A stretch of DNA of 64,000 bases from Morinoia aosen (lineage: Eukaryota > Arthropoda > Malacostraca > Amphipoda > Talitridae), in assembly GCA_030386875.1 (NCBI GenBank), contig CM059576.1, forward strand, positions 67,083,581 through 67,147,580. The letters run 5' to 3'. The stretch's first letter is position 1, and every line of letters begins with the position of its first letter. Positions 10,628-20,962 of the stretch are shown here, piece by piece. A program made the position numbers and the translations under genes. The notes under the pieces are model-generated. The model was given only the letters and a program-made list of their open reading frames with translations, did not search any database and had not been told where the DNA came from.

Positions 10628-11734
10628 GATGTTGTTTCATCAACTTCTTTCTTATGTCACTGTTTTTATGCCCTTTTTGCATAGATTTAACGTTCCCTGA
10701 ACTCCATAGAAAATCGTGCGTTCTTGCTTCCTCTCTTTTGATCTCATTTGTTGAGGATAGGGAGGCTTCAAATAACTAATAATGTATATTCTTGAAAGTG
10801 ACTACTGTCTCATTTTAATTCTTTGGTGAAATATAATCTCAATTTCAGAACTTGCAAGCTCAACTCTGACTACTGGTGTACGTCATCCCTGCCTGGGCTA
10901 CACGTGTCCCTTGGAATGATGCTCGTCATCCATGAAGCCCTTGCTAGCTGCGCTGCTTCGTTGTGTGCTCCAAATGGGGTAATTACCCTCCTTTGTTCAT
11001 CTGCTGGTGTTCTAAAAGCCAATGACCCAACCGTGAGTCTGTATCCTCCAACCTGTGTCATTTCTTATCTTGCATCCATATTCATTGTGTTCAACAAGAT
11101 AGGTATTGAAAGTTCAGTGTGTAAAATAAGCACCTTCAAACGTGGCCAAAGGAAGTATTGGTGACTTGCTTGATGCAATATTCCACCTCATGAAATTTGG
11201 ATATCTATTCACCTGTCTTTTCATGCTTCAAGATTTCCATTATGATGTTTAATTTATCCCACAAAATAAATTTCGGAATCTTTGCCTAATACTATTGAAT
11301 TGAGTAACTGATTTAACTTTGCTCGGTATACAGGCAAGAACCATCAATACATATGATTTACACACTTTCATTGATGGCTTACACTTTTCTTAGAATTGAC
11401 CTCAAGTGCATTATTGGGTAAATGTAGAAACGAATTGTAATTATAAATGGAAGGTATTTTCCATTGAGTGCATTTAGTCAACAAGTAGTTATAAATCTAG
11501 AATAACATACCTTTTACCAATGCCTACACCATTGTCTTTTTTGAGATGTATCTTCAATGAATTCTAACTCATAGTTCATTTCATTCTAAACAGTTCCTTT
11601 CTCATATGCAGATATCAGTTATATTGTTATGTCTCAGATGCACTCATGTGAACAATTGCCTCCAAAATCCCAACAAGTGACTGATAAGACAATATATTGA
11701 CAATTTTCCATTCAAACACTTTTGGCCTACTCTG
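10628..11734 (+). repeat. 1.1 kb tandem duplication, copy 2 (A1)
   Basis: Second copy (~96-97% identical), opening with the 3' half of a 300 bp family element and ending at GGCCTACTCTG. One base is deleted near 10802 compared with copy 1 (GACTACTG against GACCTACTG). Confidence 0.85.
10849..11032 (+). other. GC-richer exon-like island, copy 2 (A1)
   Basis: Same island with the same acceptor-like and donor-like flanks. The plus frame stays open (frame 10823-11164, 113 codons), because TTGATCTG of copy 1 is TTCATCTG here. The differences from copy 1 change amino acids in both frames, so there is no sign of protein-level selection. Confidence 0.3.
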
Positions 11735-13009
11735 CTTGCTGATGGTGATCAGAACTCCTGCTACACACGAATGATGCACCTACAAAGTATGATATTCCAC
11801 ACTTTGATATTTACTGCACGACATATATTAATCATATCTCACTGATACATGTCGTTATTTTCTCCGCACCAAGGTAAACCGTAATATGACTGGAAATAAT
11901 GAATGTATACATTGACCCATATTCCTAACATTTCTCCAGTACTTTTCTGCTGTCCATAAATAACTGGTGTTCTTGAAAGAAATGTTTCCAAAACTAGAAA
12001 TCGAATAATAACAAAACTAATCTCATTATGCCTCTCCCAAAAGACCATTATGTGTGTGAAGCCAATTTCTCCAAGTTGAAATTCAGGTATCATTCATTGA
12101 AAAGAATAACTTGGGCATTGCTGTTGACAGTGATTGTTTGAATAGTTGAATTTGTTTTTAAATGATGAAGAGTTGTTGGTATTTAAATGGAATGGTTAAT
12201 TGATGTCGTAGTACTGTAGAAGAGAATTATAGAATATGAGAGAAAGTAAGGAAACGCCTGTTGCAGGAGCTGTGGAGAGGGGACGACGGAATTCGTGTGA
12301 GCGGCTGTTCGTGTAAAGGAGCTCTCCATAATGGCCGGTGGGTTTCACAATTGTTTAATGTTGACAGTTCATATTTGCCTATTAGGCCAAATAAGGTATG
12401 AAAAATCTAGTTGAGAATGTCCAAAAAGTGGAAGAAATATTATTGTATTTCCGAGTCTTGAATGAAATGTATAGTTTATGGAGAGAATGATGCATTGAAT
12501 AATGTAATTGCTTTATTTCGTGGTAACATAGAACATAATCAATGAATATTTTAGGCCTTACAATCACTGAATGAAGATTTGATTTCAGTATGTTGATGAT
12601 GAAGAATATCATGTTTATGTAAGCTTGTTTTAATATTATTGTGCAATGGAAAAAATGTATTCCATTTAATGTAAATTTGTCACAAGAAGCATTGCATGAG
12701 TTCTTGAAGAAATAGACTTTAATGGTTGGTGAATGGATTTAAGCTTCTGGCAGGAGAACTAACATTGTATTCATGGGCTTTGGATGTATGAGGAAAAGAT
12801 TAAGTGTATCCAGGTAAATGTATGATAATAGAGGAAAAATTCATTTGTTTGAGTTCTTTAAAATATTTACTTACCAATATTTCGTCTTGCCGTGAACAGT
12901 GGAGGCATTAGAGAGTACGCAATAAGTGTAGGTTGTTCATGTTGGTCGGAATGATGTTTTGTGAATTTGTACAGTGTTATATTTCACTGAATAATCTAAG
13001 CTAACCTAA
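11735..13009. other. A1 interior: no gene recognised
   Basis: AT-rich A-specific DNA. Near 12255-12340 there is a GC-richer stretch (GAGAGGGGACGACGG, GGCCGGTGGG) with no recognisable product. No repeat copies noted. Confidence 0.5.
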
Positions 13010-13069
13010 CATAACGTATTGAAACCCAACATAACCTATTGAAACCCAACATAACGTAGTGTAACTCAA
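13010..13069 (+). repeat. 20-bp minisatellite, three copies (A1)
   Basis: CATAACGTATTGAAACCCAA repeated at 13010-13029, 13030-13049 and 13050-13069, with the third copy diverged. Just upstream is AGCTAACCTAA, so the repeat probably grew from an AACCTAAC-type (TTAGG-like) stretch. Confidence 0.9.
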
Positions 13070-13462
13070 CGTAATGTTGCATTTCTGGATACAGAGGGTG
13101 AATTTGGTTTAAAATTTCGAGTTGCAATGAAATAGTTATGTGATGTTTCATTGTTGTGATGAAATGGAGGAGCGACATTGGAATATTATTGATGACACAA
13201 ATTTAGTGCGAAATGTAATGAGAGTTTGACAATAGTTTGATTGCATATCTTGGGTATTTGATGTTAACGTAAATGATGTTGGTTTCGCAGCCACACGGAA
13301 GGTGGATACAATTATTGTATGAACAGGGTTATTGTTTGAGGGGATGGTGTGTGAGTAGGCCTCTGTTCAATGCGGTGGAATACATTCATGTCCTTGATTT
13401 GAGTAGGATATCATGGTAATGCCGTTTTTGGAGCTATCACTATTATATTTATGAGAACTAGC

Positions 13463-13735
13463 ACTCCGAGTGAGACAATGTGTGAGGTCCCGAGCTGATA
13501 GTTTGGTAGGCCTTATTTTAGCTGAAATGAAATGTTGTTATGTTAAGGACCACCTCTTTTCGGTTGATTGCTGTCCTGTTTATCGCTACGTACTGTAAAT
13601 ATATTATTTTATTTTTGTTGTCCATAATTGTCTTCTCAATTAATGGGAAGTAAGGTCGTTCCGCATAGATTCTGCGTAGCTTTATTTTGCATATTAAATG
13701 GTGTTGTTCTCTTTATATGGTGGAAAGGTTTTTTG
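13463..13735 (+). repeat. ~300 bp dispersed family, degenerate forward copy (A1)
   Basis: Recognised by GTGAGGTCCCGAGCTGATAG, GGTAGGCCTTATTTT, GACCACCTCTTTTCGGTT, TGCTGTCCTG, GCATAGATTCTGCGT and AAATGGTGTTGTTCTC in family order. The A2 counterpart is 46216-46490. Confidence 0.65.
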
Positions 13736-13912
13736 TGACGGTTCTTGAGGTTTGAAGTAACATATAATGTAATCTGACATAGTAATTCGGTTATTATTTG
13801 TATTTTCGTCGGTTAGAAATGCATAAAATGTAAAGCTGTGTATTTGTTGCGCAGATGTCTATCTTCCGTGTGCGTTTGTGGGGGCTAACGTCGTCTGAGG
13901 GTGAAGGCTGCG

Positions 13913-13927
13913 CCTTCGCTTATGAAG
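13913..13927. repeat. Mini-hairpin GAAGGC-TGC-GCCTTC (A1)
   Basis: Perfect 6-bp stem with a 3-nt loop in AT-rich surroundings. Identical in A2 at 46659-46673. Confidence 0.75.
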
Positions 13928-14455
13928 TGATGTGGGTTAATGTTAGGTAAGTTGATTTCGAAATGTATTTCTTATGGTTTGCTGCAAGAGCACATTTGAA
14001 GAGTCATATACCTACCGTTGGAAATGCAGTTAGAAAAGTTGATAGGGAGCAAAGTTGCGATTCGTGGCGACAGTTATGATTTATGTGTCACCTTTGTTTT
14101 GTAAAGATTTGCGGAGTTTGTTGTCTCTGGGTGAATATGTGATGTCCCAACGTGAAGTTTTCGTAGGTCCTTTTCTGTTTGATATATTTAACGTCTTTGT
14201 TTGGTTACGGAGCACTATTCTTTTGTTGAGTTGTTTTTTTGTTCTTAAGCACTCATGAATTTGTCCTAGTGTACTTGTTATTCTCAAGTTCTTTATTAGA
14301 CATTACGTGTGTGTGCACGTTGGGCATAGATTCATGGTTTTCGCATGTTTATTTTCAATGGTGGTGAATTATTTTGTGTGTTTGGAACGTTTCATTGAAG
14401 TAAAGAAGTGTTGTAGTAACATGAAGTGAAGCTGGTGAGTTTTCTTTGTGACGTT

Positions 14456-14530
14456 CAAGGAGGAAAATGTGAGGGCCCGAGCTTATAGTTAGGTTTAAAT
14501 GCTATATTTTTAGGTAGTTGAAATGGCATC
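14456..14530 (+). repeat. ~300 bp family, 5' fragment (A1)
   Basis: Only the start is recognisable (AAAATGTGAGGGCCCGAGCT, ATAGTTAGGTTTAAATGC). It lies ~990 bp after the 13463 copy. The A2 counterpart starts at ~47212. Confidence 0.55.
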
Positions 14531-14823
14531 ACTCTGTTTGTTGAGTTTTTTATGGAATGTTTTTGGTAATGATGAGAAGTTGAATATGTCTAAGCGTATG
14601 TACATTTGTAAAGCATTGAAAGTACATGCACTTGGATATTGAAGAAGTATGTCATGAGTGTAATGTGTTGTGATCATTTTGGAATGAAGCGTTTGGAAAG
14701 TGCTCTTGGAGTCGTTCAAGGATGTTCATTTGGGACTGTATTGATAAAGGAAGGAGAGAAGGAAATCAGTCGCTGACAGGTGTTTACGAGTGTAGTTTTT
14801 GGTGATGCAGGCATTCCATATTA

Positions 14824-14873
14824 GGCCGTGCTGCCTCTTGCAGGGCGTAGCCCTTCAAGAGGCCTGCACGGCC
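14824..14873. repeat. Strong 50-nt GC-rich hairpin (A1)
   Basis: Three stacked stems: GGCCGTGC/GCACGGCC, CCTCTTG/CAAGAGG and GGGC/GCCC, closed by loop GTA, with small internal loops (TG/CCT and CA/TT). All 19 pairs are Watson-Crick. The apical GGGCGTAGCCC resembles the apex of the B-unit hairpin (TGCGTAGCA). Fully conserved in A2. No known RNA family recognised. Confidence 0.85.
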
Positions 14874-17564
14874 GCTTGCATTGAAATCACGATTCTATTG
14901 ATCTAGTCGGTGCTGCCGTGCACGCCTCCTGTCATGAGCTTCATGTGTGCTGATAATAGTGAGGACGTCATTGAAATGGACTGCGTCATGAAGATTGTGT
15001 TGTGATAGTGTTTGGGGTTTAAATGCTGTTCTTGGGTAAGATGTTGGATTTCCGAGTTACTTGGAGGATTGTGAAGTGATAGTTGCTTTGTCCGTGTTGT
15101 TGGTGAGAAAGCGTTGTGTCGTTATAATGAATAAAGGTAGAAAGTGTAACTTGTGGTACGTAAGTTGATGGGTGAATGATTTCCTTTCCTTTTGAATTGG
15201 TATGTCGTGTAGTTAGCGTGAGTACAGAGCATTTTGAGTTAAAGTAATTAAATATCAAGATTATTGCAATGGAGATGCGAAGGCTTTCTATGGTAGGGTT
15301 TCTATTTGATGGAAGTAACATGCGGGGTGGTAAAAGGTATAAATTTTCGTTGATTATTCTTGATGATCTAAGAATGTGAAGGCAGATGTAGTGTAGAAGC
15401 AAGTGTTTTGGGAAGTAAATGAAGTGGATTTAAGATTAATGGTGATTAAAGCTCTAGATGTTATATTGGATGGTTATCGTGCGGGAAGGATAGGTTTGTA
15501 AAGTAGTACTAGTGAGTCATACACGTAGTTTGTGTGTAGCATCTAAATATTTGTCTTTGAGACAGAACATGTTGTGATGAACAACTGTTGGCGTGAATGC
15601 TTGTGAGTATGATCGACTGTTGTCGAGAGAGAGAGAGAGAGGGAGGCGGCAAAGTGAAAGTCATGAATTATTTGTTGCGATTGTAGTGGGCGTTTTGATG
15701 GCGTTTGTCGTTTTGGTGTATCATGTTGAAATGGAAGCATTGTATTTGTCTCCACTGTAGGTCTGTTGATATTAGTATATGAAGTCATTTTCATGTATCA
15801 CGTCTCGACAGGTGTGTTTTTCAGAAGATAGGTGCGACGTGCAATATTAAGAATAAAGGAATTAGAGGGAACTCTTAGGAATTCATAATCTTATAGAATG
15901 AATGGGTTTTCAAGTGTATGTTGTTCTGAGTGTTGTTGTACACTTATGAAGGAATGTTTAGTTCAATATATAAGAGTTGTAGATAGTGTGAGTGTGGATG
16001 TTGTTCAGTTGGAATAGTAATAAAATTGAATAGTTATAGTTCAGTGGGTGTGTGGAAGGATGATGGTCGGAATCTGAGGAGATTTTATGTTAAGGAAAAT
16101 GAGACAAGAGTGTGGTGGTTTTATGTTATGCGAGCGTTGAGTTATCTTTTGATTGTGGGCGTTGTACTGACTTGAGTGTGAGATGAGATGAAGATGTGTG
16201 TCATGGACGAGAATTTGAATGGGAGATAGGAGTGACTTGGAGATAGAAAATGAAATTGTGATGACTCCAGATGTATTTGTGTGGTGGAATAGAATTTGAT
16301 GACATGTACCTTATTTCAATGAAGAATTTGTGAGGAGACAGTGGTTAGGAAATTGTTATGGATTTATTATATTTTGAAGAGAATAATGCGGTACTAGGTG
16401 GTTGTTAGTTTGTATATAGTTCGCTTGTGTTATGAAGCATGGTGGGAGATATTCTCACGTTAAGAACTGGGATGTTTTGAGACTTACGTGTTGCCTACCC
16501 GCTGTCCACTGAAAGTCTTCCACTAATTTATGTGTACAGTGTTTTAGGTCGTACTGGTTGTTTGTTTGTTCAGGGTATGGTGTGTTAGAACGGTTGTATA
16601 GATATGAAATGTAACTTGTTTGATGATGTTAATAATTGGTTTTTCTATAGAGTGTGGAACTTTGTAAAGCTCAACGGAAATGGAGTCTCAAATAAAACTT
16701 GAGGTTGTTGAAGTGAGTGTTTTTCAAAGTAGGGAGGCGTGGCTATCCCATGGGGAGGAATGAATTAGAGAACTTTATTTATGTACAGGATTTTTGGTAG
16801 TTATGCCGTTGGTACTGTTTTTCTTTGTCCAGTTTTTGAAGTTTGTTTACTTCCTACATTTTACGTTCGTACTAGGTGGTTAGAATAGGGGTTTCTTTAT
16901 AGATGATGTACGGTTGACTCTGCTATTTGGACTGGTGCCTCGTGCGACATAAAGATACGTATGTTGAGGTGTAGATAGATTTTTGATAGGTTTTTGTTGC
17001 TTGAGTTAGAGGTACATAAGTTGTATGGTTGTTGTTTAGACTGTGGTATTTTGCCTTTCTTTTAAACGTATGGTTTCTGTGGCTCGATGAGTTAGTTTGA
17101 GAATATCTTCTGTGGATGGATGTAAACTTTGTTAGTGCGGTCCGAGAGACGGGGAATGCAAATGATAATATGTTAGGGAATCACAATTGTCTGTGTTTGA
17201 TGTGAGGTCTGGAGGTGATAGCGTGATAGATCGTTGTGCAGCATAGGGTTTAAGTATTCTTTTCTAAGCAGAATATCTTTATTTTGTGGATTGTTTGTTA
17301 ATTTATGAGTATGGAGTAGCTTTTCGTCTTATATTGTTATAGACACTTGGCTTGTAAGGGATTGTTTGAATGTGCGGAAACGCTAGATGTGCATATGTGA
17401 TGTTGCATCACTTTCTTAATTCCTTCTCAATTACGTTTTGGCAATTTTGGTGTACTTATGTCTGCTTCAAGGAACTTATTGAATTGATGAGAGGAAATGC
17501 GTACCTTCGGTGCGATATACTTATATGAGTGATGGGCTAGGAAACCAATGTTACTAGAACTACT
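14874..17564. other. A1 interior: GT-rich, no gene recognised
   Basis: AT-rich DNA with plus-strand G+T excess (many TTGTGTG, GTGTGG words). It holds only the GA tract at 15627 as a clear feature. Around 16740-16870 words such as AGGGAGGC and TTTGTCCAG recall the 300 bp family but are too degenerate to call. Confidence 0.5.
15627..15644 (+). repeat. (GA)n microsatellite (A1)
   Basis: About nine GA units followed by GGGAGGCGG. The A2 counterpart at ~48379-48399 is longer, so it is length-variable. Confidence 0.9.
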
Positions 17565-17823
17565 ACAAATGTGTGGTGTTTGTTCTCGACTTATCCTAAC
17601 TTCATAAGTTGTATTGCCCGGGAAATGCAGTCTAAAAGTTTTCGTTGTATTATTCTTCTTTTTAGATTTGACTATTTGTTTTGTGCGTGGGTACGGTGTG
17701 CGAGACCATGTCATGTGCATTGATTGACATTTTGTTTGTAGGCTTTGTGAAATGAATTTTGCGCCCAGTTTTATTGTTATGAACTCCATTGAGGAACTCT
17801 ATTATTGTATCTGTGTGAGTTTC

Positions 17824-18112
17824 CGCTCCCAGGGTGATAAAGTGAGGTACCTAGATACATGTTAGGTATTCCTTATTTGGATGGAATAGAAGATGTTTTT
17901 TGTATTGTGTTTCGAACTATGGTGTTTGCGTTTCATTGTTTTTTGAGCATTTGTTATCTTCTACGAAACTGTTTTTTTTTGTGAACTTCTATGTGCAGTT
18001 ACTGTTTTTGTGCACTTTGTGTAAATATTTGATGTTCACATTTCTTCATTGCAAATGCTGCTTTCATCATTATTCTTTGGAACCCTCTGTATCGGTTAGG
18101 GAGGCTGAAACC
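17824..18112 (+). repeat. ~300 bp dispersed family, forward copy (A1)
   Basis: Starts GCTCCCAGGGTGATAAAGTG, has GTTAGGTATTCCTTATTTGG, a degenerate middle (GTGCACTTTGTGTAAATATT), and ends GGTTAGGGAGGCTGAAACC. About 970 bp before the next copy. Confidence 0.65.
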
Positions 18113-18793
18113 TTTGTCTGATGTACATTAGTGAGGCTTCATTTGGTGACGTAATTTAGGAATTTATTTAGGAATGATTGAGAAATTAATGTATAATATT
18201 GTTAATGACAACTCGTGTAGAGGTAATGATGATAATATTGCAAGTGTGACGTGATATTCATGACTATTGTGTGCAGATGGGTGTTTGGGGGAGCAGTTTC
18301 GTGCTGACCCATGAATAGTGACACAAGTCTAATTTAGAAGAAGTAGATTTCGGTTTGTATGAAGTGACTTTATAGAAAGTGTTGAGTAATATGGGCTCAT
18401 TTATAAAATATTTCGATTTGTACGGAAAGAAGCGCAGGAAGAGGTATTCATGTAATATCACTTGAATTTGTAATATACAGGGTCTTACGTGATTCGATGC
18501 ACTGATGTGAACTATATGGATAATGACGTCGAGTAAAACGTTCTTCTCAAGTGACAGAAATCTCAAAAGTTGTTCGTTATCGGGAAATAATGACTTGATA
18601 TTATTTGAAAATCCCGTAGGAATAGGTTTACCATGCATGGAGGGATCAAAATGCGCAGGCTAACTTCTTGCGCAGGCTGTCGGTGCGTGGTTTTAGGCAT
18701 TCCCATAGGAATATTGAATTGTTAGAATTTATGATATGTGGAAAATGTATTAAGTCAGGGGGATACAACCATTGTGTGTATGGGATTAGGGCT

Positions 18794-19085
18794 TCCAGGG
18801 GGAAAATGTAAGACCCTGACGTCATAGTTAGGTAAGCCTCATTTGTTTAAATGAAATTTGATGTGTTATCTTAATGAGCATTTTGTTTTCGGTTCTGTGG
18901 TATTGTGTTTTCATTACGTAGGACTCTCTTCTTAAACTTGGATCTTGTTTCACGAACTTCTTTAGCAAAGAATTGTTTGTATGTTCTTTGTGCATAGATT
19001 CCGCGTTACCTGAACTCAATACTAAATGGTGACTCTCTTCTTCCTCTTTTTCGATCGCATTTGTTGCGGATAGGGAAGCTGAAAC
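18794..19085 (+). repeat. ~300 bp dispersed family, forward copy (A1)
   Basis: Starts TTCCAGGGGGAAAATGTAAG, has CATAGTTAGGTAAGCCTCAT, CTTGTTTCACGAACTTCTTT and TGTGCATAGATTCCGCGTTA, and ends GGATAGGGAAGCTGAAAC. A good intermediate linking all family members. Confidence 0.75.
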
Positions 19086-19851
19086 AAACTGGTAATATAA
19101 TATCAGAAACGAATGAGTTTTCATGTGTTTTGTCGGTGTTGGAAATCGTCTTAATAATGTTTTTTGTTGCACGTCGGTGTTGTAGAGTGTTATATAATAT
19201 TCGTCAGGGTGATTTGACTGCAATAACCAATGGTTGAAACGACGTCAAATGTATGGATACGAGAGTGATGTAACAGTTAGAATGTTTCCTTGTCCCCTTG
19301 AACGGTAATGTGGAAACAGTAGGTATGTTTTTAGAAGCAAATGCATTATGGGGAATGTTTCATGGTCGTAGTAGACAGATATTGCATGGATGTAAGGAAC
19401 GTGAATGCACGGGTGTTTAAGGGAAGAGTGTATGTTAAATAAGTAAACGGGCGTGTTCAAATGTTTATCTTGATTAAATTTGGACTTGGCTTGTTGGAAA
19501 GTCGATGCTGAAGTGAAGAAATGCAAATGTGGGTAATTGAAGAGATTGTAAATGTCATGGAATGCAAATGTAGTGTAAATGAAGTAGAAATGTGTATGCA
19601 CAAGTGGAGGTTTAGACTTAAATATTTGTCGTACGAGTGTGTTGAGGGATCATAGTTGTAAGTGGTGATTTTATTGGGGTTTTCTTTGGAAATGTAAGTG
19701 CGGTTTGTCGTTTTGTTGGGAAGTTTTTGTTGTGGCTATTATTCACGTGCAAAATAGGATGGTAAACAGTGTAGAGCATATCCACGTTCTAGTGGTTTTT
19801 GTAGGATATTTATTATTCGTTTCTGTATAATGTAGTGGTATTGATGATTTC

Positions 19852-19985
19852 AGACATGCTGTCGAAGACGTCGTGCGTTAGCTGCCGAGAGGAGGGAGTC
19901 AACAACAACGTGACAGCTGACAGCGTGACGGTAGTGATAACGTGACGGCTGAGCCACTTCAGTGCGCCGGGAGGTGCGGCGCGAC
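19852..19985. other. GC-rich block at the A interior/tail junction (A1)
   Basis: Markedly GC- and CpG-rich (GAAGACGTCGTGCGTTAGCT, GTGCGGCGCGACGTGCG) with repeats of CGTGACGG/CGTGACAG. No product recognised. Compared with A2 it has lost ~70 bp beside the tail, including the TTTCGTGCGTCT stretch that A2 shares with B units. Confidence 0.7.
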
Positions 19986-20866
19986 GTGCGAGTTGCCTGT
20001 AGCTTTGGGGGAATTTTAAATAGCTTTGAAAGAATGTCATTTATTTGTAAAACGCATTTAGGATTAAAATTTTGAATGAGGCTCATGCTATTGAACTTGG
20101 TAGAAGGTAACATTTAATGAATTGTGGGCGAATGAACGATCATATTGATAGGGTTTTTAACATGTTCGACCTTAGGTTAATTCGGGATTTGATATTAAAA
20201 TTTCATTCTCTCACGACTCTGTTTAGAATATTGATAAGACACTTGCAGTCGCGCTTCATATTAAGGATTTAGGTAATTGGAAGTTTTGATTTAGGTGAAG
20301 GTATTGCATTTTGTGTAGGATAGGTGAAAAAACTTACGGTGAATTGATGAGAAAGAAGGGATGGATGGTAAGTTAAATGGAATAAAATAAGAGTGGTCAA
20401 AAATTAAACCAGAAAATAGGGTACATTAGGTTCTGAAGTCAGGTGATAGTAAAATAGGTTATCTTACGTTAGATTAGACTAGGTTGGGTTAGATTAGTTC
20501 AGGTTGGGTTGAGTTCGTTATTTTCGTGTGAGTTAGTTGGGGGAGTGATTGGTAAACTAATTAGTTGGATTGTGAGTGGTGTAGTCATTTCGTAGGAGAA
20601 GTTTCCATTTTATGAGGTTTGTTGAGGATGTGTTATTGATAAAAATAGGTCTGTAAAATGATTTTTGACCTGTAAATATGTTGTCAGGTCAATTTTATGC
20701 TTGGTATTTGTTAATGGTGTCGAAAAATGAATTGATGTTGGTGTTTGAAGGTTCAACATGGAATTTGAATTGAAAGACATTGCACATATCGTTTTGTGAT
20801 TTGAGACGATGGTGTATCTGATTGTGTTGCCCAATTGTGGTTATTTTTTAAAGTGTGCCCTACATG
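19986..20866 (+). repeat. Common tail, A1 copy
   Basis: Shared with B units: GAATGAGGCTCATG, GAACGATCATATTGATAG, TTCGACCTTAGGTTAATTCG, CAGTCGCGCTTCATAT, the TTGGGTTAG-type tract at 20460-20520, and the end GACGATGGTGTATCTGATTG. It lacks the ~150 bp GTTACCCCTCAAAG insert found in B tails. Confidence 0.8.
20460..20520 (+). repeat. Degenerate TTGGGTTAG-type tract (A1 tail)
   Basis: Irregular repeats of AGGTTGGGTTAGATTA and GGTTGGGTTGAGTT. Reminiscent of, but not, the arthropod telomere repeat TTAGG. Present in every tail (26310, 32098, 53280, 59160). Confidence 0.75.
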
Positions 20867-20962
20867 TGTATGTGTATATGTGTATATGTGTGTGTGGGAG
20901 TGTGTGTAGAGTGTGAGCGTCTGGGTTTTGGGGTGTTTGTGTGTGTGTTTGTGTGTGTGTGT
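20867..20962 (+). repeat. (TG)n / TATG microsatellite before unit B1
   Basis: Alternating TG tract with TATG, GAG and GGG interruptions ending directly at the unit-start inverted repeat. It creates spurious Thr/His- and Cys/Val-rich open frames on both strands. Alternating purine-pyrimidine DNA of this kind can adopt the Z form. Confidence 0.95.

Larger units (their letters stand above)
17565..19560. other. Low-identity zone between A1 and A2 (A1 side)
   Basis: Up to ~17564 A1 and A2 differ at about 1-2% of sites. From ACTACAAATGTGTGG onward the difference jumps to roughly 10-15%, with frequent small indels, against A2 50320-52300. Identity rises again near 19560-19860. A sharp edge like this is expected from gene conversion or a crossover boundary. 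Confidence 0.7.

Noticed and set aside
17900..18121. Hydrophobic 73-codon plus-strand frame
   Set aside because: It falls in a degenerate 300 bp family copy, is not preserved in A2, and its Phe/Leu richness follows from T-rich sequence.
20460..20520. True telomere array
   Set aside because: The TTGGGTTAG words are short, irregular and internal to each unit; no run of TTAGG is present.
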